A program made the position numbers and the translations under genes. Below the pieces are notes generated by a model. It was not told the origin of the DNA. It saw only the letters and a program-made list of their open reading frames with translations, and made no database searches. Shown here piece after piece: positions 1 through 8,923 of a DNA stretch of 47,125 nt. Origin of the DNA: Oscillospiraceae bacterium (GTDB lineage: Bacteria > Bacillota > Clostridia > Christensenellales > Aristaeellaceae); NCBI GenBank assembly GCA_031255415.1, contig JAIRSO010000072.1:1-47125 (forward strand), read 5' to 3'. Numbering within the stretch: the first letter of the stretch is position 1; each line of letters starts with the position of its first letter.

Positions 1-342
<342 letters not shown>

Positions 343-361
343 TCTTTAGGCAATACTACAA

Positions 362-979
362 TCATTTAACAAGTCTAATCTTATTCAACGGCCAGATCAC
401 GCACCTTACGTGCCCTATGATCTGACTCCTTGTCAATGGCCCTATCAAATGGCTGTCGTTCGAGTACGGTCTATTATCCCCTAGCACGAAGTACTCATTC
501 TCGCCCAACTCCCACGCTCCTGTATATCCTGGCCTATTCGTCAGATACTCCTCCTCATACCTCTCCCCGTTAACCGTCAAGAACCCTCCGTTTACCTCAA
601 TCCTATCTCCTGGCAACCCTACCAGCCTTTTCACGAACCGTTCTGTTCTTCCTGGAAACTGGCAGATTATAACGTCGAATCTTTCCGGTTCCCCTACCAC
701 GTAGTCAATCTTTGTTGTAAACGTATACTCATTATTCTCCAACGTATGGATCATGGATTCCCCGTCCACCCTTATTGGTTCAAACACGAACGTTCTTACT
801 GTCAACGTAATCGCAACCACTACTAGCACGGTCACGACCCACTCGAAGATCTCCCGCCCCACGGACTTCTTACCCTCGCTCCCCTCTTTCGCGGCTTTCG
901 CAGCATTCGCAGCATCCTTAATCGGCTTAATCGACGGCACTACCGCCTCGCCCAGCACGCCTTCGTTCACGTTGCTCAT
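362..979 (-). CDS. lepB: Signal peptidase I
   Basis: Type I signal peptidase (family S26), which cleaves signal peptides from secreted preproteins at the outer membrane face. The 205-residue protein has a hydrophilic alanine/lysine-rich N-terminus, one membrane segment at about 46-64, the catalytic serine in GESM (Ser75), the general-base lysine in RFVKRLVGLPGD (Lys117) and the box-E motif GDNRPYSNDS (167-176). The start is preceded by GGAGTG, and the upstream DUF951 stop codon overlaps that site, so the two genes form an operon. Base use is odd: the + strand is almost devoid of G here (5 G against 25 C in row 541-600), unlike genes further away. The identification is firm. Confidence 0.96.
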   Translation of the reverse strand: MSNVNEGVLGEAVVPSIKPIKDAANAAKAAKEGSEGKKSVGREIFEWVVTVLVVVAITLTVRTFVFEPIRVDGESMIHTLENNEYTFTTKIDYVVGEPERFDVIICQFPGRTERFVKRLVGLPGDRIEVNGGFLTVNGERYEEEYLTNRPGYTGAWELGENEYFVLGDNRPYSNDSHLIGPLTRSQIIGHVRCVIWPLNKIRLVK

Positions 980-986
980 TATCGAT

Positions 987-1265
987 TCACTCCTTTATTT
1001 CCAGCAATTCTTTCAGCGTGGCGCTTATTAGTTCGACCGCGTCCGATCTCCCTAGCAACCTCTTCCTGCGCCTTAAAAAGACTACGCGATCCATCATGAC
1101 GATTGTTCCGCAGCGCGCGCACTTAATTTTTACATCCGCGCCCGCTCTTATTACGGTCCACTCGTCGCTGCCTTTCACACCGCACGGATGAGGCTTGCGC
1201 ATCTGTACGCGATCCCCAACTTCTACATCGCCCGCTTGCGCTTGCAAACGCTTAACACCTCGCAC
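987..1265 (-). CDS. DUF951 family small protein
   Basis: Small basic protein whose core is a KPHPCG motif followed by DEWTVIRAGADVKIKCARCGTIVMM-like sequence, the pattern of the DUF951 family. That family is common in Bacillota, and its two cysteines (CARC) suggest a metal or nucleic-acid-binding fold; its function is not established. It is the first gene of the lepB operon, transcribed from the promoter at 1293-1320. The annotated GTG at 1265 has only a distant AGAGGG. A TTG about 15 bases further in (roughly 1250), with GAGGTG upstream, could be the true start. The C-terminal 30 residues (RRRKRLLGRSD onward) extend beyond the family core. Confidence 0.82.
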   Translation of the reverse strand: MRGVKRLQAQAGDVEVGDRVQMRKPHPCGVKGSDEWTVIRAGADVKIKCARCGTIVMMDRVVFLRRRKRLLGRSDAVELISATLKELLEIKE

Positions 1266-1292
1266 TGCTTTCTTGCTGATACCCTCTTATCA

Positions 1293-1320
1293 ATTATACC
1301 ACTTACCGCGAGGAATTCAA
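1293..1320 (-). promoter_or_regulatory. Sigma-A promoter of the DUF951-lepB operon
   Basis: On the minus strand, TTGAAT (1320-1315), a 16-base spacer and TATAAT (1298-1293) precede DUF951. Transcription would start near 1286. It lies back to back with the leuS promoter; 7 bp separate the two -35 boxes. Confidence 0.72.
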
Positions 1321-1327
1321 TATCCGC

Positions 1328-1357
1328 TTGACAATTACTGCTGATCCACGCTACAAT
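1328..1357 (+). promoter_or_regulatory. Sigma-A promoter of leuS
   Basis: TTGACA (1328-1333), an 18-base spacer and TACAAT (1352-1357). The predicted transcript starts near 1364, which excludes a leuS start codon at 1360 and leaves a leader too short for a T-box. Confidence 0.75.
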
Positions 1358-1410
1358 ATTTGTTGACTCATCTGGTAGAATTAATCAAAATGAAGAATGG
1401 CGGCGTTACT

Positions 1411-3840
1411 ATGACCGTTTCTGATTACTCTCCCCGCTTAATCGAACCCAAATGGCAGCGGCGCTGGTCCGACGCCCGTGCTTTCGAAGCCTCTAATACA
1501 TCCTCTAAACCGAAATTCTACGCTCTCGTCGAATTCCCATACCCGTCTGGCGAAGGCCTCCATGCCGGACACCCTCGCCCTTATACCGCTATGGACGTTA
1601 TCGCCCGCAAACGCCGCTTGCAAGGCTTCAACGTGCTTTTCCCTATGGGCTGGGACGCTTTCGGACTCCCCACTGAAAACTATGCTATCAAACACCGTAT
1701 CCACCCTCGCATCGTCACCGAGCGCAACATCTCGCGTTTCCGCAAACAATGCCAGTCTATTGGCTTTTCATTTGATTGGTCTCGCGAAGTAGACACTACC
1801 TCCCCATCCTACTACCGTTGGACTCAATGGATATTCCTCCAATTATTCAAACATGGCCTCGCTTACAAAGCCGAAATACCCATCAACTATTGCACCAGCT
1901 GCAAAGTCGGCCTCGCTAACGAAGAGGTAGTGGGCGGCGCTTGCGAGCGTTGCGGCGGCGAAGTCGTTCGCAGAATCAAAAAACAGTGGATGCTTAAAAT
2001 CACTTCATACGCGCAAACCCTCCTCGACGGCCTGGACACGGTCGATTTCCTTGACAAGATCAAATCCCAGCAGCGCAACTGGATCGGCCGCTCTGAAGGC
2101 GCTAGCGTTGATTTCCAACTCGTCTCCTCCTCCTCAGGCGAACCCCTCGAACCCTTGCGCGTATTCACTACCCGCCCGGATACCCTGTTTGGCGCAACCT
2201 ATATGGTTATCGCGCCCGAACACCCCCTAATCACCAACTATTCCAATATCATAACTAACCTCGACGAAATCCACTCCTACATTGACGCGTCCTCCCGCAA
2301 GAGCGACTTTGAGCGCACTGAAATCGCTAAGGATAAAACGGGCGTGCCCGTCAACGGCGTCTCCGCTGTCAACCCCGCTACTGGCAAACGTATCCCTGTC
2401 TGGACTTCCGACTACGTCCTGATGGGCTACGGCACCGGCGCTATCATGGCTGTCCCCGGCCACGACGAACGCGATTGGGAATTTGCTAAACGGTTCAACC
2501 TACCCATCGTCGAAGTCGTTTCCGGCGGCGACGTTCAATCATCGGCTTACACCGACGTTGACGACGGCACGCTTGTCAACTCCGGTTTCCTTGACGGACT
2601 GCGCGTAGCGGACGCTAAACGCGTTATGATCGACTGGCTTTCCAGCCGGAACCTTGGCGAATCCAAAATACAATATAAACTGCGCGACTGGGTATTCTCG
2701 CGCCAGCGGTACTGGGGAGAACCCATCCCTATTGTCGATTGCCCTAACTGCGGCTTGATCCCCCTGCCCGAAGACCAACTCCCGCTGGTTCTCCCTGAAG
2801 TAGACAACTACCTGCCTACCGACGCTGGCGAGTCCCCTCTCGCTGCCATGACCGATTGGGTGAACACTACCTGCCCGCACTGCGGCGGCCCCGCTAAACG
2901 CGAAACGGACACTATGCCGCAGTGGGCTGGTTCATCCTGGTACTTCCTGCGCTACATGGACCCCTATAACAACAACCAATTCGCGTCCAAAGAGGCGCTT
3001 GACTATTGGGGTATGGTGGACTGGTACAACGGCGGCATGGAACACACCACTCTGCATCTGTTGTACAGCAGATTCTGGCACCGTTTCCTGTACGATATCG
3101 GCGCGGTACCCTTCCCTGAACCATACGCCAAACGCACCTCGCACGGCATGATCCTTGGCGCTAACGGCGAAAAGATGAGCAAGTCGCGCGGTAACGTCGT
3201 CAATCCCGACGACGTGATAGCGGAATTCGGCGCGGACACTCTGCGGATGTACGAGATGTTCCTGGGCGCGTTCGATCAAGCGATACCATGGTCCACGCAG
3301 GGAGTCGCCGGATGCAGACGGTTCCTTGACCGCGTGTGGCGCGTGCAGCAGTTCGTCGTTAACGATGAAACCATACCGCAAAAACTCCTCGCCGACGTTC
3401 ACGGATGCGTGAAGAAGGTGAGCGAAGATATCGAGCGGATGAAATTTAACACAGCCATTGCATCAATGATGACCCTTGTCAACGTTATATATAACGAGGG
3501 CGCGATCACGCGCGGCACGCTGCGCGTTTTGCTGGCTCTGCTCAACCCGTTCGCTCCCCATATCACCGAGGAGATATGGGAACTGCAGAATCTGGGCGAA
3601 CCGATATACTCGCGGGATTGGCCGCAGTGGGATCCCGCCGCGCTGGAACGCGACGAGATAGAAATCGCCATACAGGTGGGCGGCAAGGTGCGCGGACGCG
3701 TAACGCTGCCGCTGAACCTTAGCAAGGAGGAAGCCGAACGCGTTCTGCCGGAGCATCCGGCGATATTGAGCGCGGCGAACGGACGGACGATACGCAAGCT
3801 GATATACGTGCCCGGCAGGATCGTTAACCTGGTGTTGTAA
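1411..3840 (+). CDS. leuS: Leucyl-tRNA synthetase
   Basis: Class I aminoacyl-tRNA synthetase that charges tRNA-Leu in the cytoplasm. Read from ATG 1411 it has 809 residues, the normal length. The HIGH-type motif is HAGH (51-54) within FPYPSGEGLHAGH. A zinc-binding CTSC...CERC pair lies near 170-190. The CP1 editing domain contains TTRPDTLFGATYMV and GTGAIMAVPGHDERD, and the KMSKS motif is at 588-592. The reading frame extends upstream to 1360, but that would precede the transcription start; ATG 1390 is a possible alternative. The gene heads an operon with the two downstream genes. The 5' half uses pyrimidine-ending codons heavily while the 3' end has the GC-rich usage of neighbouring genes, a gradient discussed under findings. 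Confidence 0.95.
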   Translation: MTVSDYSPRLIEPKWQRRWSDARAFEASNTSSKPKFYALVEFPYPSGEGLHAGHPRPYTAMDVIARKRRLQGFNVLFPMGWDAFGLPTENYAIKHRIHPRIVTERNISRFRKQCQSIGFSFDWSREVDTTSPSYYRWTQWIFLQLFKHGLAYKAEIPINYCTSCKVGLANEEVVGGACERCGGEVVRRIKKQWMLKITSYAQTLLDGLDTVDFLDKIKSQQRNWIGRSEGASVDFQLVSSSSGEPLEPLRVFTTRPDTLFGATYMVIAPEHPLITNYSNIITNLDEIHSYIDASSRKSDFERTEIAKDKTGVPVNGVSAVNPATGKRIPVWTSDYVLMGYGTGAIMAVPGHDERDWEFAKRFNLPIVEVVSGGDVQSSAYTDVDDGTLVNSGFLDGLRVADAKRVMIDWLSSRNLGESKIQYKLRDWVFSRQRYWGEPIPIVDCPNCGLIPLPEDQLPLVLPEVDNYLPTDAGESPLAAMTDWVNTTCPHCGGPAKRETDTMPQWAGSSWYFLRYMDPYNNNQFASKEALDYWGMVDWYNGGMEHTTLHLLYSRFWHRFLYDIGAVPFPEPYAKRTSHGMILGANGEKMSKSRGNVVNPDDVIAEFGADTLRMYEMFLGAFDQAIPWSTQGVAGCRRFLDRVWRVQQFVVNDETIPQKLLADVHGCVKKVSEDIERMKFNTAIASMMTLVNVIYNEGAITRGTLRVLLALLNPFAPHITEEIWELQNLGEPIYSRDWPQWDPAALERDEIEIAIQVGGKVRGRVTLPLNLSKEEAERVLPEHPAILSAANGRTIRKLIYVPGRIVNLVL

Positions 3841-3863
3841 CGCTTCGTATAGGAGGCGGTTTG

Positions 3864-4874
3864 ATGACGCGCGCGCGCGGAGGACTGCCCAAGCGGATAC
3901 TCCCCGTTTGGATGGTAGTGTGCCTGGACTTTACCGTATTCGCGGCGGCGCTGGTCGTGTTCGCATTGTTCCATCACGTTCTGCCGCGCGCGATGAGCCA
4001 AACCCCGCTGGTCATCACCGGATCGGCGGACATAACCCCGCAGTCCCCCGCGTCGATGGATACCGGGGATACGGGATCGATTAACGCGTTTTTCGTCCAG
4101 TCGGGCGCGACGAATCAGACCGCCGCGCCGGGCGATTTCTCATCAACGTTTCCTATGGGAGATACAGGCGCGACCGCGCTCTACAGCTACCAGTCCGACA
4201 CGGCAAGAGTGGCGGTTAATAAGCTGAAGGTGGGCGAGTCGGTGTGTTTCGTGGCGGACGTATGGGTGCGAGACGTGCGCTCTGTGCGTTCGGGACTGGC
4301 AAAAGGACAGGCGGGACAAGGAGTCACCGACGACGTAGTGGATATGTCGCGCCAGCTTGAAGCTATCGCCGCAATCAACGGGGATTACTACGGCGCGCGC
4401 GCGAGGGGTATAGTGATACGCAACGGAGCGCTGTACCGTGATAGCGCGTATGAGGACGTGTGCGTGCTATACGAGGATGGCGTGATGGAAACATATACGA
4501 AGGAGGAATTCAGTATAAGCGAAGCCGTAGAGCGCAAGGCATGGCAGGCGTGGAGCTTCGGCCCGGAACTGCTGGACGGCGGCAAGGCTAAGACTATGTT
4601 CAACAGCTCCGTCGTGCCCGCGAATCCGCGCAGCGCGATCGGCTATTACGAGCCTGGGCACTACTGCCTGGTGGTAGTGGACGGGCGGCAGAGAGACTAC
4701 TCCCTAGGTCTCGACATGAAGGAACTGTCGTCCCTGTTCGAGAAGCTGGGCTGTAAAACCGCCTATAACCTGGACGGCGGGCAGTCGGCCATGATGACGT
4801 TCGAAGGCGAGTTGATCAATCAGCCGTACAACGGCGGCAGGCCGTCCAGCGATATAGTGTACATAACGCCATAA
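3864..4874 (+). CDS. Phosphodiester glycosidase (NAGPA-domain) membrane-anchored protein
   Basis: A 336-residue protein with one N-terminal membrane segment (about 13-38), a Ser/Thr/Gly-rich low-complexity stretch to about 110, and a C-terminal NAGPA domain. That domain is recognisable from AAINGDYYGARARGIVIRNG, ARSAIGYY-like sequence, LVVVDGR and the terminal NLDGGQSAMM motif. The family includes the enzyme that uncovers GlcNAc-1-phosphodiesters; bacterial members are secreted and many are linked to exopolysaccharide or wall metabolism, so the substrate here is unknown. ATG 3864 is chosen because AGGAGG at 3851-3856 sits 7 bases upstream; the TTG at 3861 is less likely. It follows leuS by 23 bases and is probably co-transcribed. 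Confidence 0.85.
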   Translation: MTRARGGLPKRILPVWMVVCLDFTVFAAALVVFALFHHVLPRAMSQTPLVITGSADITPQSPASMDTGDTGSINAFFVQSGATNQTAAPGDFSSTFPMGDTGATALYSYQSDTARVAVNKLKVGESVCFVADVWVRDVRSVRSGLAKGQAGQGVTDDVVDMSRQLEAIAAINGDYYGARARGIVIRNGALYRDSAYEDVCVLYEDGVMETYTKEEFSISEAVERKAWQAWSFGPELLDGGKAKTMFNSSVVPANPRSAIGYYEPGHYCLVVVDGRQRDYSLGLDMKELSSLFEKLGCKTAYNLDGGQSAMMTFEGELINQPYNGGRPSSDIVYITP

Positions 4875-4888
4875 AGGAAGTGCGATGT

Positions 4889-5176
4889 TTGACCTTCCGC
4901 AAGTATCTATCACACGCGCTGGCGATACTGTCAGGCATGTTCATCGTGTTTTTCGCGCTGGATATACGCAACCCCGCGATGGCCTGGATCGACAACCGCA
5001 TTACTAAAACGATGCTTATCATTTACGCGGCATCGGTCATGACGCTGGCGATCGGCACGCTAAAAGGCATACGTCGCGCCGAACGTAGACAAGCGGAACG
5101 CCAAACCGTCCGGCGCGCGGATCATACGGGCATGACGCATGCCGGACAGCAGTCAGACGATATGCTCAAGCGCTAA
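4889..5176 (+). CDS. Small two-helix membrane protein, unknown function
   Basis: About 95 residues with two hydrophobic helices (roughly SHALAILSGMFIVFFALDI and TMLIIYAASVMTLAIGTL), then a strongly basic tail with several RR pairs. I do not recognise a family. It follows the NAGPA gene by 14 bases and probably shares its transcript. A TTG start at 4889 fits AAGGAAG at 4874-4880; the GTG at 4880 overlaps that site. Its last 24 bases overlap the 3' end of the convergent amidohydrolase gene. It may be an accessory membrane protein of the preceding glycosidase, but that is inference from position only. Confidence 0.6.
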   Translation: MTFRKYLSHALAILSGMFIVFFALDIRNPAMAWIDNRITKTMLIIYAASVMTLAIGTLKGIRRAERRQAERQTVRRADHTGMTHAGQQSDDMLKR

Positions 5177-6355
5177 TCCCGCCTGCAGGTATACCCCTAT
5201 AGGAAGGCATCGCTCGTCAATATCGAACCCGGGCGTGTGTATAGGCGGCGCGCCATCGTCCGCAGCACAGCCCAGATCGTAGTATAATCCCGGCGCGACT
5301 GCGGTAAAGTCGCCGAAACTGTCCACGCCTAGGCTGGGCGCGGGCTTGACCAAGGGTTCGACGCCGATCGTCTCCGCGAGCGAGTTAAGCCGGGATACCC
5401 ATTCGGGCGCGCATATGACGGAATGATATCCCTCGTTGATAGTGACGGAGCAATTGCCGCCGTTAGCGGAGCATATACCCTTAGCCAGCGTTTCCAGTTC
5501 GGATTGCATGCGCGAGTGAGTATCGCTGTTGAGGGATCGTATTGTGCCGTGAAGTATCACGGATTGAGCCAGGATGTTTGGAGCGGTTCCGCCGTTGATC
5601 TCGCCGAACGATAGAACGACGCTGTCCAGAGCGGATACGCGGCGGCTGACCAGCGTTTGCGCCGACATGATAACCTGCGCCGCGAGGGTTATAGCGTCGA
5701 TCCCGCGCTCAGGGTACGCGCCGTGCGCGCTCCGTCCAAGTATTTCCAGTATAACCTCGCTGCTGGAGCCGGACATTGGCCCGGGCCTGGTCTGGAGCTG
5801 TCCGACTTTAAGGCCGGGCTGCATGTGGAGCGCGAGCGCCGCGCCGACTCCGTCCAGTTTGCCAGCGTCGATCATGGGCTGCGCGCCGCCCTTCGTCTCC
5901 TCGGCGGGCTCGAACAACAGCCGCGCCTCGCCACTGAACGAGCCGCGCCGCCGCGACAGCAGCTCAGCCGCGCCTAACAGGATGGCGGTATGCGCGTCGT
6001 GTCCGCAGGCGTGCATCACGCCGGGGACGGCGGAGCCGTACTCGCGGCCTGGGATCTCCTGGATGGGGAGCGCGTCGATATCCGCGCGGAGTCCAGCGAT
6101 CCTGCCGCCGCCCGTGCCTATGACTCGTCCGACGACGGCGTATTGACCTGGCACTATCTCAGCTTCGATACCCATATCGGTTAGTATCTCCAGAATCTTG
6201 CGCGCGGTAGGCTCCTCCGATCCGCTGACGGACGGATACATATGGAAATACCTGCGCCACTCGCTAAGCCTAGGCGCGAGGCTGAGCGAGTCCCTCCATA
6301 ACGCGCGAAGCGGCGGATCGTTGGGTTCAACGCCTGTCCAATCATGATGATTCAT
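5153..6355 (-). CDS. M20D-family amidohydrolase / metallopeptidase
   Basis: A 400-residue amidohydrolase of the M20D type (hippurate hydrolase, N-acyl-amino-acid amidohydrolase and related enzymes), acting on N-acylated amino acids in the cytoplasm with two metal ions. Motifs in order: LRADIDALPIQE, MHACGHDAHTAILLG (metal ligands), LLFEPAEET (catalytic Glu and ligand), the lid-domain GRSAHGAYPERGIDAI, and a C-terminal IHTPGFDIDERCLPIG. The leading 20 residues (MNHHDWTGVEPNDPP) are unusual and may not be conserved. It overlaps the convergent small membrane gene tail to tail by 24 bp and is followed closely by the transglutaminase gene on the same strand. The exact substrate cannot be read from sequence. 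Confidence 0.9.
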   Translation of the reverse strand: MNHHDWTGVEPNDPPLRALWRDSLSLAPRLSEWRRYFHMYPSVSGSEEPTARKILEILTDMGIEAEIVPGQYAVVGRVIGTGGGRIAGLRADIDALPIQEIPGREYGSAVPGVMHACGHDAHTAILLGAAELLSRRRGSFSGEARLLFEPAEETKGGAQPMIDAGKLDGVGAALALHMQPGLKVGQLQTRPGPMSGSSSEVILEILGRSAHGAYPERGIDAITLAAQVIMSAQTLVSRRVSALDSVVLSFGEINGGTAPNILAQSVILHGTIRSLNSDTHSRMQSELETLAKGICSANGGNCSVTINEGYHSVICAPEWVSRLNSLAETIGVEPLVKPAPSLGVDSFGDFTAVAPGLYYDLGCAADDGAPPIHTPGFDIDERCLPIGVYLQAGLALEHIV

Positions 6356-6369
6356 AAATATACCTCGCG

Positions 6370-7770
6370 TTATATATTCTTAAATATCCAGTACTGGCTG
6401 TCTCCTAACTCCTGGTGTATCATCAGCCAGCCGCCCGTTAGTTTCCATCCGCTCATCCACCGTTGGATCAACTCGTTATCGACGCTGAATCCATCCAGCA
6501 TGAACCATGTTTCATCCGGTTCGGCGGAGGTCAGCGCGTCCTCCAGTCCAGCCTTAAACTCATCCGCGCTGATGGCGCGCCTAAGCTCCGGGAACAAACT
6601 ATTCCCAAAACCATACATATCGTCCAGCGTCGGCGCGACTGGCCTATACAGCGCGCCTTCAGCCCAGCGGTGATTCGCGCTCATCGCCGTCCTATCGACG
6701 TTGAAGTACGCGTAGCCCATCGTGAACGGTGGACTGTCCAGATCGTCATAAGTAACGTCGCACATCAGCCACTCGCCGTTTATGCGGATTACGTTCCACG
6801 CGTGCCCGATCCATTCCCCGCGCTCGTTCGCGGCCTCGCCGATTATAGTATCGCACTCGAACCCAGCCATCCTAGCCAGCATCAGGAACGCGTCGGCATA
6901 CGCCATGCAGTTGCCCTTACCGTCCGCGAACAGCCCGACCGCCGTCTGATAATCGCGCAGAATCGCGCCCGGCTCATCCGTTTGATCGTCGAAATAACGA
7001 GCCTGCTCGCAGATGTAATCGTGTATGGCTCGTTCCGTGAGAAGTGGATTCGCGCCGAACGCGTTGGCCGATAACAGCCATGTCCTCGCGGTTTCGAGAA
7101 CCTGTTGCTCAGCCCGCGTGAGGAAGTCCGCGGTACCCGTCTTGTAAGCGCGCGCGATCCTCGCGCCCGGGGTATACCCGAAACTGACCAGCGCGCATAG
7201 ATCGTCCGTGCCGCTCATGGTGCCGTAAGCGTATTCGATCGTGCCGTCGAATATCGCCAGCGCCGCCCTGAACTCATCCAGCGTTATATCCTTATCCAGG
7301 CGTATCGCCAACTGCGGTATCATCGACGCGCGCGCCTCTATCAGCGCCTCTATCAAGCTTTCGCGGTCGGAGTATCTTGGCGCGTTAATGAAGTCCACTT
7401 GCTCAAACATCAGCGTCGGGTCGGGGGTATATGGAACTGGAGACGGGGAGACGGTCGGCGCGGAAGCGTCGGTCGGCATAGGCGCGGGAGCGGGCGATGG
7501 AGTTAGGGCAGGCACGGGAGTAGAAGTAAGAACCGGCGCGGGCGAGGGGGTAAGAGTCGGTACGGGAGTGGGTGAAACAGGCGGAAACGGCGAGTCCGTT
7601 GGAAGAACCGGCGCGGTCGCGGACGGGCTCGGGCCGGGCGAAGGCTCGCCGCCTATCCAGTCCCTGACGGGCAAAGGCCAATTGAACAATAAACCCGTCG
7701 TCAACAGCGCCACAATTACTGCCGCCAGTATAATAATCAGCCGTAGATAACCGCGCCGCCGCCGTCTCAT
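6370..7770 (-). CDS. Membrane-anchored transglutaminase-like protein with Pro/Thr/Ser linker
   Basis: A 466-residue protein with a basic N-terminus and one membrane helix (about 10-29), then a roughly 75-residue linker (42-118) built of PTP, PSP, PAP and TPSPAP motifs typical of an extracellular stalk. The C-terminal globular domain carries the papain-like transglutaminase triad: Cys288 in GKGNCMAYADA, His323 in GHAWN and Asp338 in CDVTYDD. Such proteins act outside the membrane as proteases or cross-linking enzymes, or are inactive binding modules; the intact triad argues for activity. The domain sits about 170 residues after the linker, preceded by a helical region. It is followed 14 bases downstream by the amidohydrolase gene, so the two may be co-transcribed. 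Confidence 0.82.
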   Translation of the reverse strand: MRRRRRGYLRLIIILAAVIVALLTTGLLFNWPLPVRDWIGGEPSPGPSPSATAPVLPTDSPFPPVSPTPVPTLTPSPAPVLTSTPVPALTPSPAPAPMPTDASAPTVSPSPVPYTPDPTLMFEQVDFINAPRYSDRESLIEALIEARASMIPQLAIRLDKDITLDEFRAALAIFDGTIEYAYGTMSGTDDLCALVSFGYTPGARIARAYKTGTADFLTRAEQQVLETARTWLLSANAFGANPLLTERAIHDYICEQARYFDDQTDEPGAILRDYQTAVGLFADGKGNCMAYADAFLMLARMAGFECDTIIGEAANERGEWIGHAWNVIRINGEWLMCDVTYDDLDSPPFTMGYAYFNVDRTAMSANHRWAEGALYRPVAPTLDDMYGFGNSLFPELRRAISADEFKAGLEDALTSAEPDETWFMLDGFSVDNELIQRWMSGWKLTGGWLMIHQELGDSQYWIFKNI

Positions 7771-7870
7771 CGCCTGGATTTACCTCCTCCACGTTGCATT
7801 TGTATATCTATGATTATCCCGCTGGATTCATTCGTTCGCGCGGCGAGAGGCCGATCCTTTGCGCCGGGTT

Positions 7871-8884
7871 TCACGCCAGGCTTTTCACGACGGCCTCCAG
7901 TTCGTCGCAGTATCGGTCAAAGTCCGGATCGGGAACCGCCAGCTCCGGATGCTTCTTAAGATGGTTCAGCGCGATATCCACGCCTTCATCATAGCGTATG
8001 CCAGCCGACCATCCCGGCGCGAGACGCTTGATCTTGCTCGTGTCGAATACCGCGTTGTTCGCCTTGTCGCCTAGCAGAGAGCCTTCAAAGTCGTATCCGT
8101 ATGCTTTGCCCTTAGCGTCGAGCAGCCAGGACGGCAGACGCAGAGCGTTCAGCTCCGCGCCCAGCGCGCGCGCGATCACCCCGTAGGCTTGATTCCACGT
8201 AAGGCGCTCGTCGCTTGTGATATGCACGGATTCACCTATCGCGGACGGATTTCCCAACAGCCTGGCAAACGCTCCGGCAAAATCACGGCTGTGGGTGAAC
8301 GTCCATAGCGTCGTGCCGTCGCCGGGCAGCGGCACGCTCCGGCCTCGGCGCATCCGCTCCAGCACCTGCCAGCTTCCCTTATGGCCGTGAACAGCCACGG
8401 GTATAGACCACTCCGAATACGTATGGCTGGGGCGCGCGATGGTCGCCGGGAACCCGTTCTCCCGGTACGCTCTCGTTAATACGGACTCGCACGCGATCTT
8501 GTCCCGCGCGTACCGCCAGAACGGATTGCGCAGCGGCGTATCCTCGCGTATCACCCCGCCGGATGGAGGCTTGTCGTAAGCGGACGCTGAACTTATGAAT
8601 ATATATTGTCCGACAGAGCCGCTAAACAGATCGATATCGCGCTCGACCTGCTCCGGCTTGAACGCGATAAACTGGCATACCGCGTCGAACGACATGCCCT
8701 TCAGCGCGGCGCGGACGCTTTGCGGATCGGCGTTTATGTCCGCGGTTATCGTCCGCGCGCCTTCGGGCAGACGATCCCGCCTGTTCCCGCGGTTGAGCGC
8801 GTACACCTCGCACCCGCGCTCCAGCGACTGCTTGACGCATTGCGCGCTGATCGTTCCGGTGCCGCCGATATATAATACCTTCAT
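7871..8884 (-). CDS. NAD-dependent epimerase/dehydratase (extended SDR)
   Basis: A 337-residue extended short-chain dehydrogenase with an N-terminal Rossmann motif (MKVLYIGGTGTIS, a GxxGxxS variant of the usual GxxGxxG), a catalytic serine stretch FISSASAY and a YARDK motif supplying the Tyr-x-x-x-Lys pair. It belongs to the nucleotide-sugar epimerase/reductase superfamily; the GGTGTIS opening is typical of the NAD-binding branch often annotated simply as epimerase. The substrate is unknown. GGAGG 7 bases upstream supports the ATG at 8884. It lies between the transglutaminase and cvpA genes, all on the minus strand, with gaps of 100 and 39 bases. Confidence 0.85.
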   Translation of the reverse strand: MKVLYIGGTGTISAQCVKQSLERGCEVYALNRGNRRDRLPEGARTITADINADPQSVRAALKGMSFDAVCQFIAFKPEQVERDIDLFSGSVGQYIFISSASAYDKPPSGGVIREDTPLRNPFWRYARDKIACESVLTRAYRENGFPATIARPSHTYSEWSIPVAVHGHKGSWQVLERMRRGRSVPLPGDGTTLWTFTHSRDFAGAFARLLGNPSAIGESVHITSDERLTWNQAYGVIARALGAELNALRLPSWLLDAKGKAYGYDFEGSLLGDKANNAVFDTSKIKRLAPGWSAGIRYDEGVDIALNHLKKHPELAVPDPDFDRYCDELEAVVKSLA

Positions 8885-8923
8885 TTCACTGCCTCCAGAC
8901 GCGTAACCGCGTTTTATCGATGG

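Noticed and set aside
1360-1410. Longer N-terminus for leuS beginning at TTG 1360
   Set aside because: The promoter places transcription start near 1364, downstream of that codon.
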